Source: Pseudopyrenochaeta lycopersici
Taxonomy: Eukaryota > Ascomycota > Dothideomycetes > Pleosporales > Pseudopyrenochaetaceae
Assembly (NCBI GenBank): GCA_003313425.1
Contig: NHZP01000028.1
Coordinates: 62,001-126,000 of the forward strand
Length of the DNA: 64,000 nucleotides
Direction of reading: 5' to 3'
Within the stretch, counting starts at the first letter, position 1. Each line of letters opens with the position of its first letter. The notes under the pieces are model-generated. The model worked only from the letters and a program-made list of their open reading frames with translations. It searched no databases and had not been told where the DNA came from. Below are positions 42,039 through 50,671 of this stretch, in pieces. The position numbers and the translations under genes are program-made.

Positions 42039-44059
42039 CAGTGTTCGAAATGGATGGAGGAGGATCCTCCACCTCCATATCCATAAATCCATGGAGGTTT
42101 GGATGGATTGCCAAGCTCATTGGGTCCACCCATATGACACGCCCAATGTTTACAATCTACATAATGAAAACCTTAAATAAACAGTGAATATCAAGTAAAG
42201 AGCTAAGGTCACATGAACTCGTTTGGTTAAGCTAGATATGATGGATTTTGAATGGCTATCTAATTGCTAACCTGGCTGCTATTGTCGGAGTAGAGAGACT
42301 CTTTAAAGAGGACTATCTCATCGCGAGGATCCAGCTCTAGTTGAAATGGGAGATCGTCACCGCTGTTATTAAAGATATTGGCCATCTGACTGCCACGAAG
42401 CTCCTGAGTGTGCTCTCCTATCTCTACCAACCCATTTCTCCCCCAGTTAGCGAGGCAAATAGAGGCTTCTACTGAGTCCTCTCTTAGGCGAGCTCTACGC
42501 GGGGAGATCATGTTGCCGGCCAAGCTGAAGATCCTCTCTGCCTCACTGCTCATGGCCGGGATAGAGAGGATGTCAATCGCCATCCGCGAGAGGCGCGGGT
42601 ACTGAGCTTTGACGGAAGGCCTCATCCAGAATTCAAAGGGCGCTAAGGTAGAGTTGTGCTCGAGGCGATCAGCAAGATAGCTATCGAGCTCACTCTCAAT
42701 CATAGGTGCAAGGGAGATCTTTCGAGTCTCCTCAAGAGCTTCATCAATTTGACGAAACTTTGGTTTCTTGCGTCGTCGTCGGTTGCCGGATATCTCTGAG
42801 AGAGCCTCCTGGGATGAGATTAATGGCCCAGAGATTAGTAGTTCCTCATACTCCTTTGGTATAGCTCTTTGACGAGAGCAACACCGCTCTGAGCGTCTTC
42901 AAGGCCCCATTCTCGCTCCAAATATTGCCGCTTAAGGCGAGGATTAAGGAGGATCGCCGCTGTGTAGGCGGGCGTGCGGTCGGTGATTCTATAGTAGTAA
43001 CTTGCTTTCTGCCAAGCCTGCTCAATTGCCACCCAGACTGGCCGATCAGGGGGATATTCAGCGTAATGGAGCTTCAGTTTCTCGAGATTCTCAAGGAGGA
43101 TCTTCAGGACAGGTACAACGTCTGCGAATCCACTTGCAGAGGCCTCGTTTGGCCTACTTTCAAGCTTCTTAGTTCCGTCTTTAAAGGGCTCGAGTAGCTC
43201 TGCAATCTCTGCAATAATCGCCCAGTCGTCAGGCTTCATACGATTCTGGAGAATGATCCTCGTCACTGAGTCCTCAGGCCGCTCAGAGAGGGGTTTTTCG
43301 ACCCGCTCTTTTACCAGATATTTAAGACGGAGTGTCTCAAGGTCTAGGAAGTGCTCAATTGCTCTACGGAGCCTTAGGGCGCGTACTATCATGTCGTAGG
43401 TTGAATTCCATCGAGTCGAGTTATTCATAATAAGGCTAAGAATCTGGGGATCGCCAGAAGCATTTGGGTGACTCTCTTCCCATATAGTCTTTTGGGCGTT
43501 ATTGAACCGTTGAAGTCGTCCTGGAGACCTTCGAATCCATCGAACAATAGTCGCGAGATGGCCAATTGGGCCCTTCTTTCGCCATGCGGTAACCTCATAT
43601 TTTAGGTTATTAATATTGGCGACAACATTCTCAAACATCTCGTAGTCTGCTCCCCAGAGGACCTCTTTGGCGACAATATTAATTATATGGCCAGAACAAC
43701 GGAGGCGGCGCCAGCGAGGATTCAAGCAGAGCTCCTTGCAAATAAGCTCTACTGCCTTATCGTTATTTGTGGCGTTATCTAGTACAAAGTAACCAATCCT
43801 CTCTTGAATCCCGTAGTCGTTGATAACTCTTAGAACGTCAGTGCAGAGCTCTTTTCCACCATGAGTATCAGCTAACTCTGTAAGAGCTAAAAGAGCTGAT
43901 TGGCACTTGCCATCTTTGTCAACCCAGTGAGCGACAACACCATTAAGAGCCTTTATCCTTCGGGAAGTCCAGACGTCAAAGGACAGGTGGATTTGGCTGC
44001 AAGAGCTTGTAAGAAGCTTCCTAATATCCGCCTTATGCTGCTTAAACTCTTGCATAACC
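42039..44059 (-). mobile_element. hAT element 3, truncated by the gypsy element
   Basis: The left end CAGTGTTCGAAATGGATGGAGG starts at 42039, preceded by the candidate duplication CCATCATG. A palindromic subterminal stretch (GGAGGATCCTCC) follows. The other terminus was not found; the gypsy element abuts at 44060. Confidence 0.7.
42260..44055 (-). pseudogene. hAT transposase 3, N-terminally truncated and frameshifted
   Basis: The segment 44055..42835 reads MQEFKQHKADIRKLL, IHLSFDVWTSRR (D), YFVLDNATNND (D), RLRCSGHIINI and STRWNSTYD through YYYRITDRTPAYTAAILLNPRLK. A one-base shift near 42850-42880 is needed to continue into EYEELLISGPLISSQEAL and the hATC region (FEFWMRPSVKAQYPRLSRMAIDILSIPAMSSEAERIFSLAGN, ending 42260). 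The BED finger and start are lost to the gypsy insertion. Confidence 0.85.
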
Positions 44060-44232
44060 TGTGAGCGGTCTCTAGTAACTGGATTCCAGCTATCTAGTCC
44101 AGATGCTATCTACAACCAAGATAGGAAGAAAAGAGGAGAATTGGGTGCCACGCGAGGTACAAAGTTTTCCGTGCACGAGCCGTATATCCGTGCACGACGG
44201 CGCAGCCTCGAGCACTGGCCTAGCCCGTTACA
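44060..44232 (-). repeat. 3' LTR of the gypsy element
   Basis: 173 bp, identical to the 5' LTR. The polypurine tract (AAAGGGAGGAGGGGGG) lies immediately inside it and overlaps the last codons of pol. Confidence 0.95.
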
Positions 44233-47200
44233 TTACCCCCCTCCTCCCTTTCTGCGCGTCTTCGTCCATAGCTTCCATGCCTCAGTCTTACGCACATTCT
44301 CAACTGGCTCCCAGGTTGGGTCCGCATAGTCAACCCACTTCACACGTGCTTCTTTAAAGTGTCTTCGGCCCCGCCTTGTAGCCCTTTCGTCTAATATTCG
44401 CTCAACTAGCCAGGCTTCCTCTCCGTCAATAAGTAAGGGCCCTGGTTGGCTGTCCCCAGTCTTCTGGGATGGGAGGGGATCGTTTGGTGCAGGCCGTAGT
44501 ACATCAACGTGGAAAACGGGATGTATCCTACCAGGAACGTCAAGCTTATATGCGTGGGAGCTAACTTGTCGTACAACTCGGTACTTGCCATGCAACCAGT
44601 CTAGCTTCTTCGAGGGTCTTGATGTTTTTACATTCCTCAGGTTAAGGAATACCCAGTCTCCCTCCTTGTACTGCGGTGCTGCTGTTCGGGTTCTGTTAGC
44701 TTGGTGTTGTTGTTTCTCCTGTGCCATAGCTATTGCAGCTTGGGCCCATTCTGTTGCGTCTTGAAGTCTTTTAAGGAAATCTTCTGCTAGTACTTCGCCA
44801 TCCTTCTTTGTTCGGTCCTGGATTGTGCGCTCTTCAACAAGCTGTATTGGCTCGTTATGGTATCCGTGCATAAAGAAAAAAGGGCTTAGTCCTGTAGATG
44901 ATGCCTCTCGGTTGTTGATCGCTCCCATAATAATAGGCAGGAGTGTTGACCAGTTCTCCTGCGTGTAGGTTGCCCAAATGCGAATCATCTTCTCAATCTC
45001 TTGGTTCATCCGTTCAGTAGCACCATCAGTTTGTGGGTGATAAGCAGTTGATAGTCGTTGCTCGATATTTAAGAGTCTGCAAAAATATCTCCATAGATCG
45101 CTGACAAATTGAGGGCCTCTATCGCTCGTGATTGCAGTAGGGATGCCATGAATTGGGTAGTGGCGTTCAAAGAGCCTTTGTGCGACTGCTTCAGCGGAGA
45201 GATCGTGCATACTCTCTAGTTCTACTCCTTTTGTAAGCCGATCTGTCAGAACCATGCAGCTTGGAGCATTGTCTCGCCCTGATAGCGGCAAGTCCGTGAT
45301 AAAGTCGATGGAGATTTCCCCCCAGATACGTTCAGGTATTGGCATTGGCTTGAGGAGGCCCTTCTTCGTCTCCCTCCATATAGTGTTTCTCCCGCACACT
45401 TCGCAGTTTCGAACAAATTGTCGCACGTCACTCGCAGCACCCGACCAAAAGAACTGCCTTGATAGGATTGCGTAGGTGAGATCTCTCCCAGGGTGTCCAG
45501 TAATATGCGAGTCGTGGATATTTTGAATGATCTGGGTGCGTAGTGGTTCGCAATTTGGAATCCAGATCCTTCCTCGAAATCGTAGCAAGCCTCTCTCGTC
45601 CACGGAGCATTCCGCCATGCTTACGGATTTCTCTTTCTGCAGATCTACTGGAAGGTTTCTCTCTTTGCGTATTACCAGGGTAGTGAGCTCTCGGTAGAGT
45701 TTGTCCTGCTGTCGACTCTTATGCCATAGTTCTTGCATTTGGTCATCTTCGAACAGTCGTACACTCTTCGCAAAATCGATATTGGTTAGTGATGAGGCGA
45801 GAGATAGGACTTGAGTGTTCCTGAGGTGCTTATTCTGAAAGAGCCGTTTGAACCGAGATCGGAGGCGTTCGTCGTCATAGTTGGCGGGCAGGTCCTGTTC
45901 TCGTCGTGACAATGCGTCAGGCTTTCCCATCATCTTCCCGGGCTTCCATTCGAGGGTGAAGTTGAACCTTGAGAGGAATTCTGACCAGCGCACTTGTCTC
46001 TCTGATAGTTGTCTCTCAGTGTAAAAGTATTTCAGGTTCTTGTGATCAGTTAAGATAGTGAAGTGCTTAACCATGTGCAACTCTGGCTCCCAGGCTTCCA
46101 AACAACGGACGATAGCAAGGAGCTCCTTATCGTGGATTGGGTAATTAGCTTCTGTCGCTGAGTGCTTCTTAGAATAATAAGCAACAGGTTGCCAATTGCT
46201 GTTCTTGTCCTTCTGTAAGAGTAAGCCACCAGTAGCGTGTCCAGACGAATCTGCTTCCAACAAGGTCTCCTTTTCTGGATCAAAATGAGCCAATATTGGT
46301 GCTGTGATAAGGAGCTCTTTGATCTTCTCAAATGCTTCTTGACACGCTTCGTCCCATCGGAAGGGGACGTCCTTTCTTGTTAGATTAGTGAGGGGTTCAG
46401 CGATATCGGAGAACTCTGGTATAAAAACTCGGTAAAAGTTGGCGAATCCAATAAACCCTCGTACGGCCTTCACGGACGATGGCGTGGCCCAATCACGTAT
46501 GGCGGCAATCTTGTCGGGGTCAACTCGTATTCCGACTTCTGCCTCAATAATGTATCCAAGGTATTTGACTCTCTTAGTTTCGAACTCACACTTGTCAATA
46601 TCAATCTGGAGTCCGGCGTCCATCAGACGTTGAAGGACTCTTCCAACCTTCTGCCGGTGGTCTTGGAGGGACCCTGAGGAGTAAATCAGGATGTCGTCGA
46701 TGTATGCAGATACAAAGTCGTCCAAGTAATCCTGCAGAACACTATTTATATACCGCTGAAAGGCAGCGGGTGCTCCTGTTAATCCAAAAGGAACTACGCG
46801 CCATTCGAACAATCCGTATCTCGTCCGGAAGGCTGTTTTCCATTCTTCTCCTTTCGCTAGTCGTATCTTGTGGAATGCTGCAATGACGTCAAGCTTCGTG
46901 AACCATCGCGCCTTCGCTACGTTTCTCAATGTTTCAGTGAACAACGGGAGTGGGTAGCGGTCCTTCTTAGTGATGTTGTTCAGGCCACGATAGTCTACGC
47001 AGAATCGGACTCCTCCTCCGGGCTTTTTGACCATTAACACTGGCGCGGCAGCCGGCGAGTTGCTGGCTCGAATGAACTCTTTATCTAACAGCTCAGTGAG
47101 AGTCTTCCTTAATACGAGCAGTTCTTCTCGGCCCATGCCGTAGAGAGGTCCCCAAGGAATCGTTTTTTCAGATCCGTTCTGGTCTTTCTCAATCTCAATG

Positions 47201-47913
47201 TGCAGATCGACACCCTCCCTGTGAGGTGGTAGCTTCTCCGCTAGGTGCTGATCAAAAGCCTTCAACCACTTCTGGTAATGAGGTGGCAGTTTGACCTTAG
47301 GGTCCGATCGTTTGCGTGGCTTCAGAGCTTTCTCGATATCTGCGATCGAGACAGCGTATACTCCTGTATCAAGATTGATACCTTCCTGTCGGTTCTTCCT
47401 ACGATTTCTTCTTACTTCAGCCAGAAACGCACTAGCTATAAGTTGTGCGGCCTTGAACTGGGGCGGCCTGCGCAACGTCTTCTTGCGGTTCCAAACGCGG
47501 ATGCCAGACACGCCGATGTCCAAGCAGCCCCGTCTTGTAGAGATAGTGACATCAGCATCTTCTAGCCATGGGTTTCCGAGGATTAGGTCGTACGTGAGGC
47601 CAGGGACTACGTAAAAGAAGATGCGCTCCTGCTGGTGTCCATCTATATCGATTGAGGCGTAGGTGATAGTGTTCAGGATTGTCGTTGATTCTGCGTTCTT
47701 CCCTGCGGCTCCTTCTAACCGGCGCGGTGCTATCTTCAACGATGGCAATCTCAGAGATTGAAAGAGTCGTTCACTTATAGCGGAGTAGCAAAGGCAGCCT
47801 GAGTCTACGAGACCGGTAACGAAGTCAGTTCCATTAAGTCTAACGTCCACTAAAAAGGGGTCACCGTCCATCTTTGCTCTTCCTTCCTCTTTCCATTCTC
47901 TCTGAGCTGCCAC
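44233..47913 (-). CDS. Gypsy pol polyprotein with C-terminal chromodomain
   Basis: About 1,226 residues in the same frame as gag, behind a single TAG (47922-47920). Order: aspartic protease (GLVDSGCLCYSAIS), reverse transcriptase (GGVRFCVDYRGLN, YIDDILIYSS), RNase H (LEADSSGHATGGLL, PIHDKELLAI), integrase with HHCC (GHPGRDLTY...NCEVCGRN) and DDE (SIDFITDLPLSG, ITSDRGPQFVSD, TDGATERMNQEIE), then a chromodomain (LVERILDERATRRGRRHFKEARVKW / WEPVENV). The chromodomain may steer integration to heterochromatin. No other stop or shift is seen. The stop codon directly touches the 3' LTR. Confidence 0.95.
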   Translation of the reverse strand: MAAQREWKEEGRAKMDGDPFLVDVRLNGTDFVTGLVDSGCLCYSAISERLFQSLRLPSLKIAPRRLEGAAGKNAESTTILNTITYASIDIDGHQQERIFFYVVPGLTYDLILGNPWLEDADVTISTRRGCLDIGVSGIRVWNRKKTLRRPPQFKAAQLIASAFLAEVRRNRRKNRQEGINLDTGVYAVSIADIEKALKPRKRSDPKVKLPPHYQKWLKAFDQHLAEKLPPHREGVDLHIEIEKDQNGSEKTIPWGPLYGMGREELLVLRKTLTELLDKEFIRASNSPAAAPVLMVKKPGGGVRFCVDYRGLNNITKKDRYPLPLFTETLRNVAKARWFTKLDVIAAFHKIRLAKGEEWKTAFRTRYGLFEWRVVPFGLTGAPAAFQRYINSVLQDYLDDFVSAYIDDILIYSSGSLQDHRQKVGRVLQRLMDAGLQIDIDKCEFETKRVKYLGYIIEAEVGIRVDPDKIAAIRDWATPSSVKAVRGFIGFANFYRVFIPEFSDIAEPLTNLTRKDVPFRWDEACQEAFEKIKELLITAPILAHFDPEKETLLEADSSGHATGGLLLQKDKNSNWQPVAYYSKKHSATEANYPIHDKELLAIVRCLEAWEPELHMVKHFTILTDHKNLKYFYTERQLSERQVRWSEFLSRFNFTLEWKPGKMMGKPDALSRREQDLPANYDDERLRSRFKRLFQNKHLRNTQVLSLASSLTNIDFAKSVRLFEDDQMQELWHKSRQQDKLYRELTTLVIRKERNLPVDLQKEKSVSMAECSVDERGLLRFRGRIWIPNCEPLRTQIIQNIHDSHITGHPGRDLTYAILSRQFFWSGAASDVRQFVRNCEVCGRNTIWRETKKGLLKPMPIPERIWGEISIDFITDLPLSGRDNAPSCMVLTDRLTKGVELESMHDLSAEAVAQRLFERHYPIHGIPTAITSDRGPQFVSDLWRYFCRLLNIEQRLSTAYHPQTDGATERMNQEIEKMIRIWATYTQENWSTLLPIIMGAINNREASSTGLSPFFFMHGYHNEPIQLVEERTIQDRTKKDGEVLAEDFLKRLQDATEWAQAAIAMAQEKQQHQANRTRTAAPQYKEGDWVFLNLRNVKTSRPSKKLDWLHGKYRVVRQVSSHAYKLDVPGRIHPVFHVDVLRPAPNDPLPSQKTGDSQPGPLLIDGEEAWLVERILDERATRRGRRHFKEARVKWVDYADPTWEPVENVRKTEAWKLWTKTRRKGGGG

Positions 47914-47919
47914 GTAGTC

Positions 47920-49074
47920 CTATTGCTCTTTGTCAGCTTCGTCTAGCTCGTCTTCAATAGCAGCGCTTGTAACCGCGGCGCTTAACGCGGCTTTGACGCT
48001 GGTGTACATTGGTCGGATAGCGGCTGCTAGCGGGCATGTTACTATTCGGCACCGGCTGCGGCCGCATCGAAGGCAACGCCCTTCACGGCGTCGAGCGTCA
48101 ATCTCTTCCTGGCCAACCCACTTTGCTCGTTTCCCAAGTAGCTCTTGGTCTTCCGGACGCTTTGAAGGGTATCCGTTTACGTTGCCTTTGTCGCGGAGGC
48201 GGACAGTGTTCACTTGGGTTGGAGTAGGTGGTGTTGGTTCCCATTCCATCATGTCTTCGCGGTTGAATTGCATGGCGGCCTTGCTACTAGTAGTTGTTGG
48301 CAACGTAGGTACTTGGGCGTCTCTGATAACGCTTCTCTTCTTCGTCCACTGGCCATATAGCTCCATGTCGTTACTTAGGTTTGCGCACTTTTGGACAAAT
48401 CCCATATATGTATGGTTGTCGCCTCCTGATGTACCTACTAGCTTGTCTCTCATCTTGTTGTTGAGCGCGTTGCGCAGATAGGATGTCTTAGCGACGTCGT
48501 CCCATCCCTCTGCGTCAGCGTTGGCTATCTCCCTTTCGAACCGGGGGTAGAAGGATATGAAGGTCTCGTCTTCTTTCTGGCGAATGGAATGTAGATTCTG
48601 GATTGCTTTTTCTTTCCGGTTGCGCTCACCGTAGAGGAGGTCAAGACGGTGAAGAAGTTCGCGAGGATTTGGAGACTCTTGTTTGTTTGCCATCTCGTAG
48701 TATGTAGTAACGTTGATTTTTGCTGTTCCTTCAAGGCGTGCATAGATATAGCGTAGTTGAGCCTTCGAGCTCCCTATAGCTCGCGCATCTTCTTCAATCT
48801 TAGCTTCCATCTCTAGCTTCCATCCTCGCCATTGTGATTTGTTGCCGCTGAACATTGGAGGGTGGGGAAGGCGTGACTTCACAGTTACCGGGGTAGGTTC
48901 GGGCGACGGCGTTGGGGCGGCAGTGGCGCGTGGTGTAAGTTCAGGCGTATTAGATGGCTGCTGTAACTGCGTTTCCAATCGGATGCTTATATCGTCGAGT
49001 TTGGCGAACAACTGCTGGACTAGTTGGTCCATGTTATTAAGCCGCATATTGACTTCTTCGGTAGGGTCCTGCAT
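47920..49074 (-). CDS. Gypsy gag protein
   Basis: 384 residues. Features: N-terminal coiled stretch (MDQLVQQLFAKLDDISIRLE), a PT-rich linker, the capsid-like region (FSGNKSQWRGWKLEMEAKI ... FISFYPRFEREIANA) and a C-terminal zinc knuckle (CLRC-x4-C-x4-C) in which the canonical His is Cys. The frame ends KEQ-TAG and pol continues in the same frame without a shift. The start is 45 bp inside the 5' LTR. Confidence 0.92.
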   Translation of the reverse strand: MQDPTEEVNMRLNNMDQLVQQLFAKLDDISIRLETQLQQPSNTPELTPRATAAPTPSPEPTPVTVKSRLPHPPMFSGNKSQWRGWKLEMEAKIEEDARAIGSSKAQLRYIYARLEGTAKINVTTYYEMANKQESPNPRELLHRLDLLYGERNRKEKAIQNLHSIRQKEDETFISFYPRFEREIANADAEGWDDVAKTSYLRNALNNKMRDKLVGTSGGDNHTYMGFVQKCANLSNDMELYGQWTKKRSVIRDAQVPTLPTTTSSKAAMQFNREDMMEWEPTPPTPTQVNTVRLRDKGNVNGYPSKRPEDQELLGKRAKWVGQEEIDARRREGRCLRCGRSRCRIVTCPLAAAIRPMYTSVKAALSAAVTSAAIEDELDEADKEQ

Positions 49075-49105
49075 AATGCTTTTTCAGTGTCCTCGTCAGC
49101 TGCGA

Positions 49106-49118
49106 GATCTTGGTTGTA
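49106..49118 (-). promoter_or_regulatory. Self-primer binding site of the gypsy element
   Basis: The bases directly after the 5' LTR on the coding strand (TACAACCAAGAT) do not start with TGG, as a tRNA primer site would. They are the exact reverse complement of ATCTTGGTTGTA inside the LTR, as in self-priming Tf1-type chromoviruses. Confidence 0.6.
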
Positions 49119-49291
49119 TGTGAGCGGTCTCTAGTAACTGGATTCCAGCTATCTAGTCCAGATGCTATCTACAACCAAGATAGGAAGAAAAGAGGAGAAT
49201 TGGGTGCCACGCGAGGTACAAAGTTTTCCGTGCACGAGCCGTATATCCGTGCACGACGGCGCAGCCTCGAGCACTGGCCTAGCCCGTTACA
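49119..49291 (-). repeat. 5' LTR of the gypsy element
   Basis: 173 bp, identical to the 3' LTR. The candidate transcript start (ATCTTGGTTGTA) lies about two thirds into it. Confidence 0.95.
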
Positions 49292-49559
49292 CATAAAGTA
49301 TCTAAATCTTTCTACTAGAGAATTGTTGCTCTATTACTACACGGGACGTGTCCATTAACTCGCTATAGTAGGTTAACACCGTACAGGGGTAGATTTAACA
49401 GCAGATTCAAACCTAGAGCTATAGAATAATATTATCGCGTAGAGAGACATATTGTTAGATTTCTAGCTAGAAGATAATTATCTTAGGAATACAGCTCTTG
49501 ATAGAGGCATCTATTTCTCTAGCCTAGCTAAGGGTAGTATATATAAGGCGTTTAATAAC

Positions 49560-50410
49560 ACTAAGCGGCTTAGCAGTTAGGAATATATTAAGGTAAACGT
49601 CGCGGCGGTAAATGTCGGCTCGTATTACATAAATAGGATTCCTAAACCTAGCTTAATCCTTAATTAACTCCTAATAGACAGGCTGTAAAGTAGCAGTAGT
49701 GCTAAATAATTGAGTATAATAATTAAGCTATTCCTAGAGCTTATAAAGTTAACCTATTACTAGCTAGAAGGAGCTTTCCTAGCTCGTACTCCTATAGAGA
49801 TGTAGCTCGTCTATCGCTATAAGATAAAGACGTCTCTAGAAATCTAGATACTGAATAACAGACGTAAATGTCCCGTAGTTAATATAGCTACTATTAAACC
49901 TCTAGGTTTGTATATAACTAACTATATAGTGCCTATACTTAGAACTTTCGTTGCTAGATAGCCTCCCCTTTTTATCCTTCCCCTTCCTATCTCTGTTCTC
50001 CTCTACTAGGCCAGCTAGCGTAATCTTAGGGGAGAGCTATATATGCGTGTACTTCCTACAAGCAATATTATAGTAGTTTAAAGCTGTATTAGAGTCGCCG
50101 TTTAACACAAAACTACGATACTTTAGAGAGAGAGAGTTTAAAGTAGCACTTTAATCATTCTTAATAGCCTTTAATAGACTTAATATTAGTGTAATTAGTT
50201 GCGCAGATAGGTCTACAAGCTTATGGAACCCCGTTATAACTAGCGTCTTCCCAAATCTAGTTAAGGCTACTAAGACTACGTCCTCCCCGTTACATAGTTC
50301 TGTGAGCGCCTCCTGTTATTAGGGCTTTAGAGGATGCCTAAAAATCACCTCCAGCCCGCGTAGACTATTATCTAACGTCCGTCTAGAGTTTGTATATCAG
50401 GAGGGGAGGG
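49560..50410 (-). pseudogene. RIP-mutated RecQ-like helicase relic
   Basis: The minus-strand reading with stops is HPLKP-QEALTELCNGEDVVLVALTRFGKTLVITGFHKLV (Q motif and Walker A region), then LITLILSLL (motif Ia), FVLNGDSNTAL, IACRKYTHI and later LIAIDELHL (motif II, DExH-type). This is the helicase module of the OrsD/RecQ-type fungal genes. TA enrichment and TAG/TAA stops point to RIP. The flanks, from 49292 and to 50663, contain no other recognisable coding. Confidence 0.55.
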
Positions 50411-50671
50411 TAGGGTGATCGCGGGGATGGGCTCGACGGTCAGGGGGTCGACAGGATCGCTGAATATAGTAAAAGACAATGTATTATTATAATTTGAGGG
50501 CACTGAATCCATTCCAGAAGAGAAAACGAGTGAATTTTTGGCCTGTTAGTGATCTATCGCGGTGTTGATTTTCGCGTGGTGTATCAACGCGTATTTTTGG
50601 CGGACCGGCCACTAGACCCTCCGTCGAGGTTGGTCCCGACTTGGCGCGTGCGCAGGGCCACTAACCCCTTC

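Larger units (their letters stand above)
44060..49291 (-). mobile_element. Ty3/gypsy chromovirus, full length, identical LTRs
   Basis: A 5,232-bp element with 173-bp LTRs (44060-44232 and 49119-49291) that are identical base for base as far as I can read. The LTRs start TGTAACGG and end CTCACA on the coding strand. Identical LTRs mean very recent insertion. Flanking pentamers do not match exactly; TTATG occurs on both sides but with two extra bases (GG) at the left edge. Confidence 0.95.
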
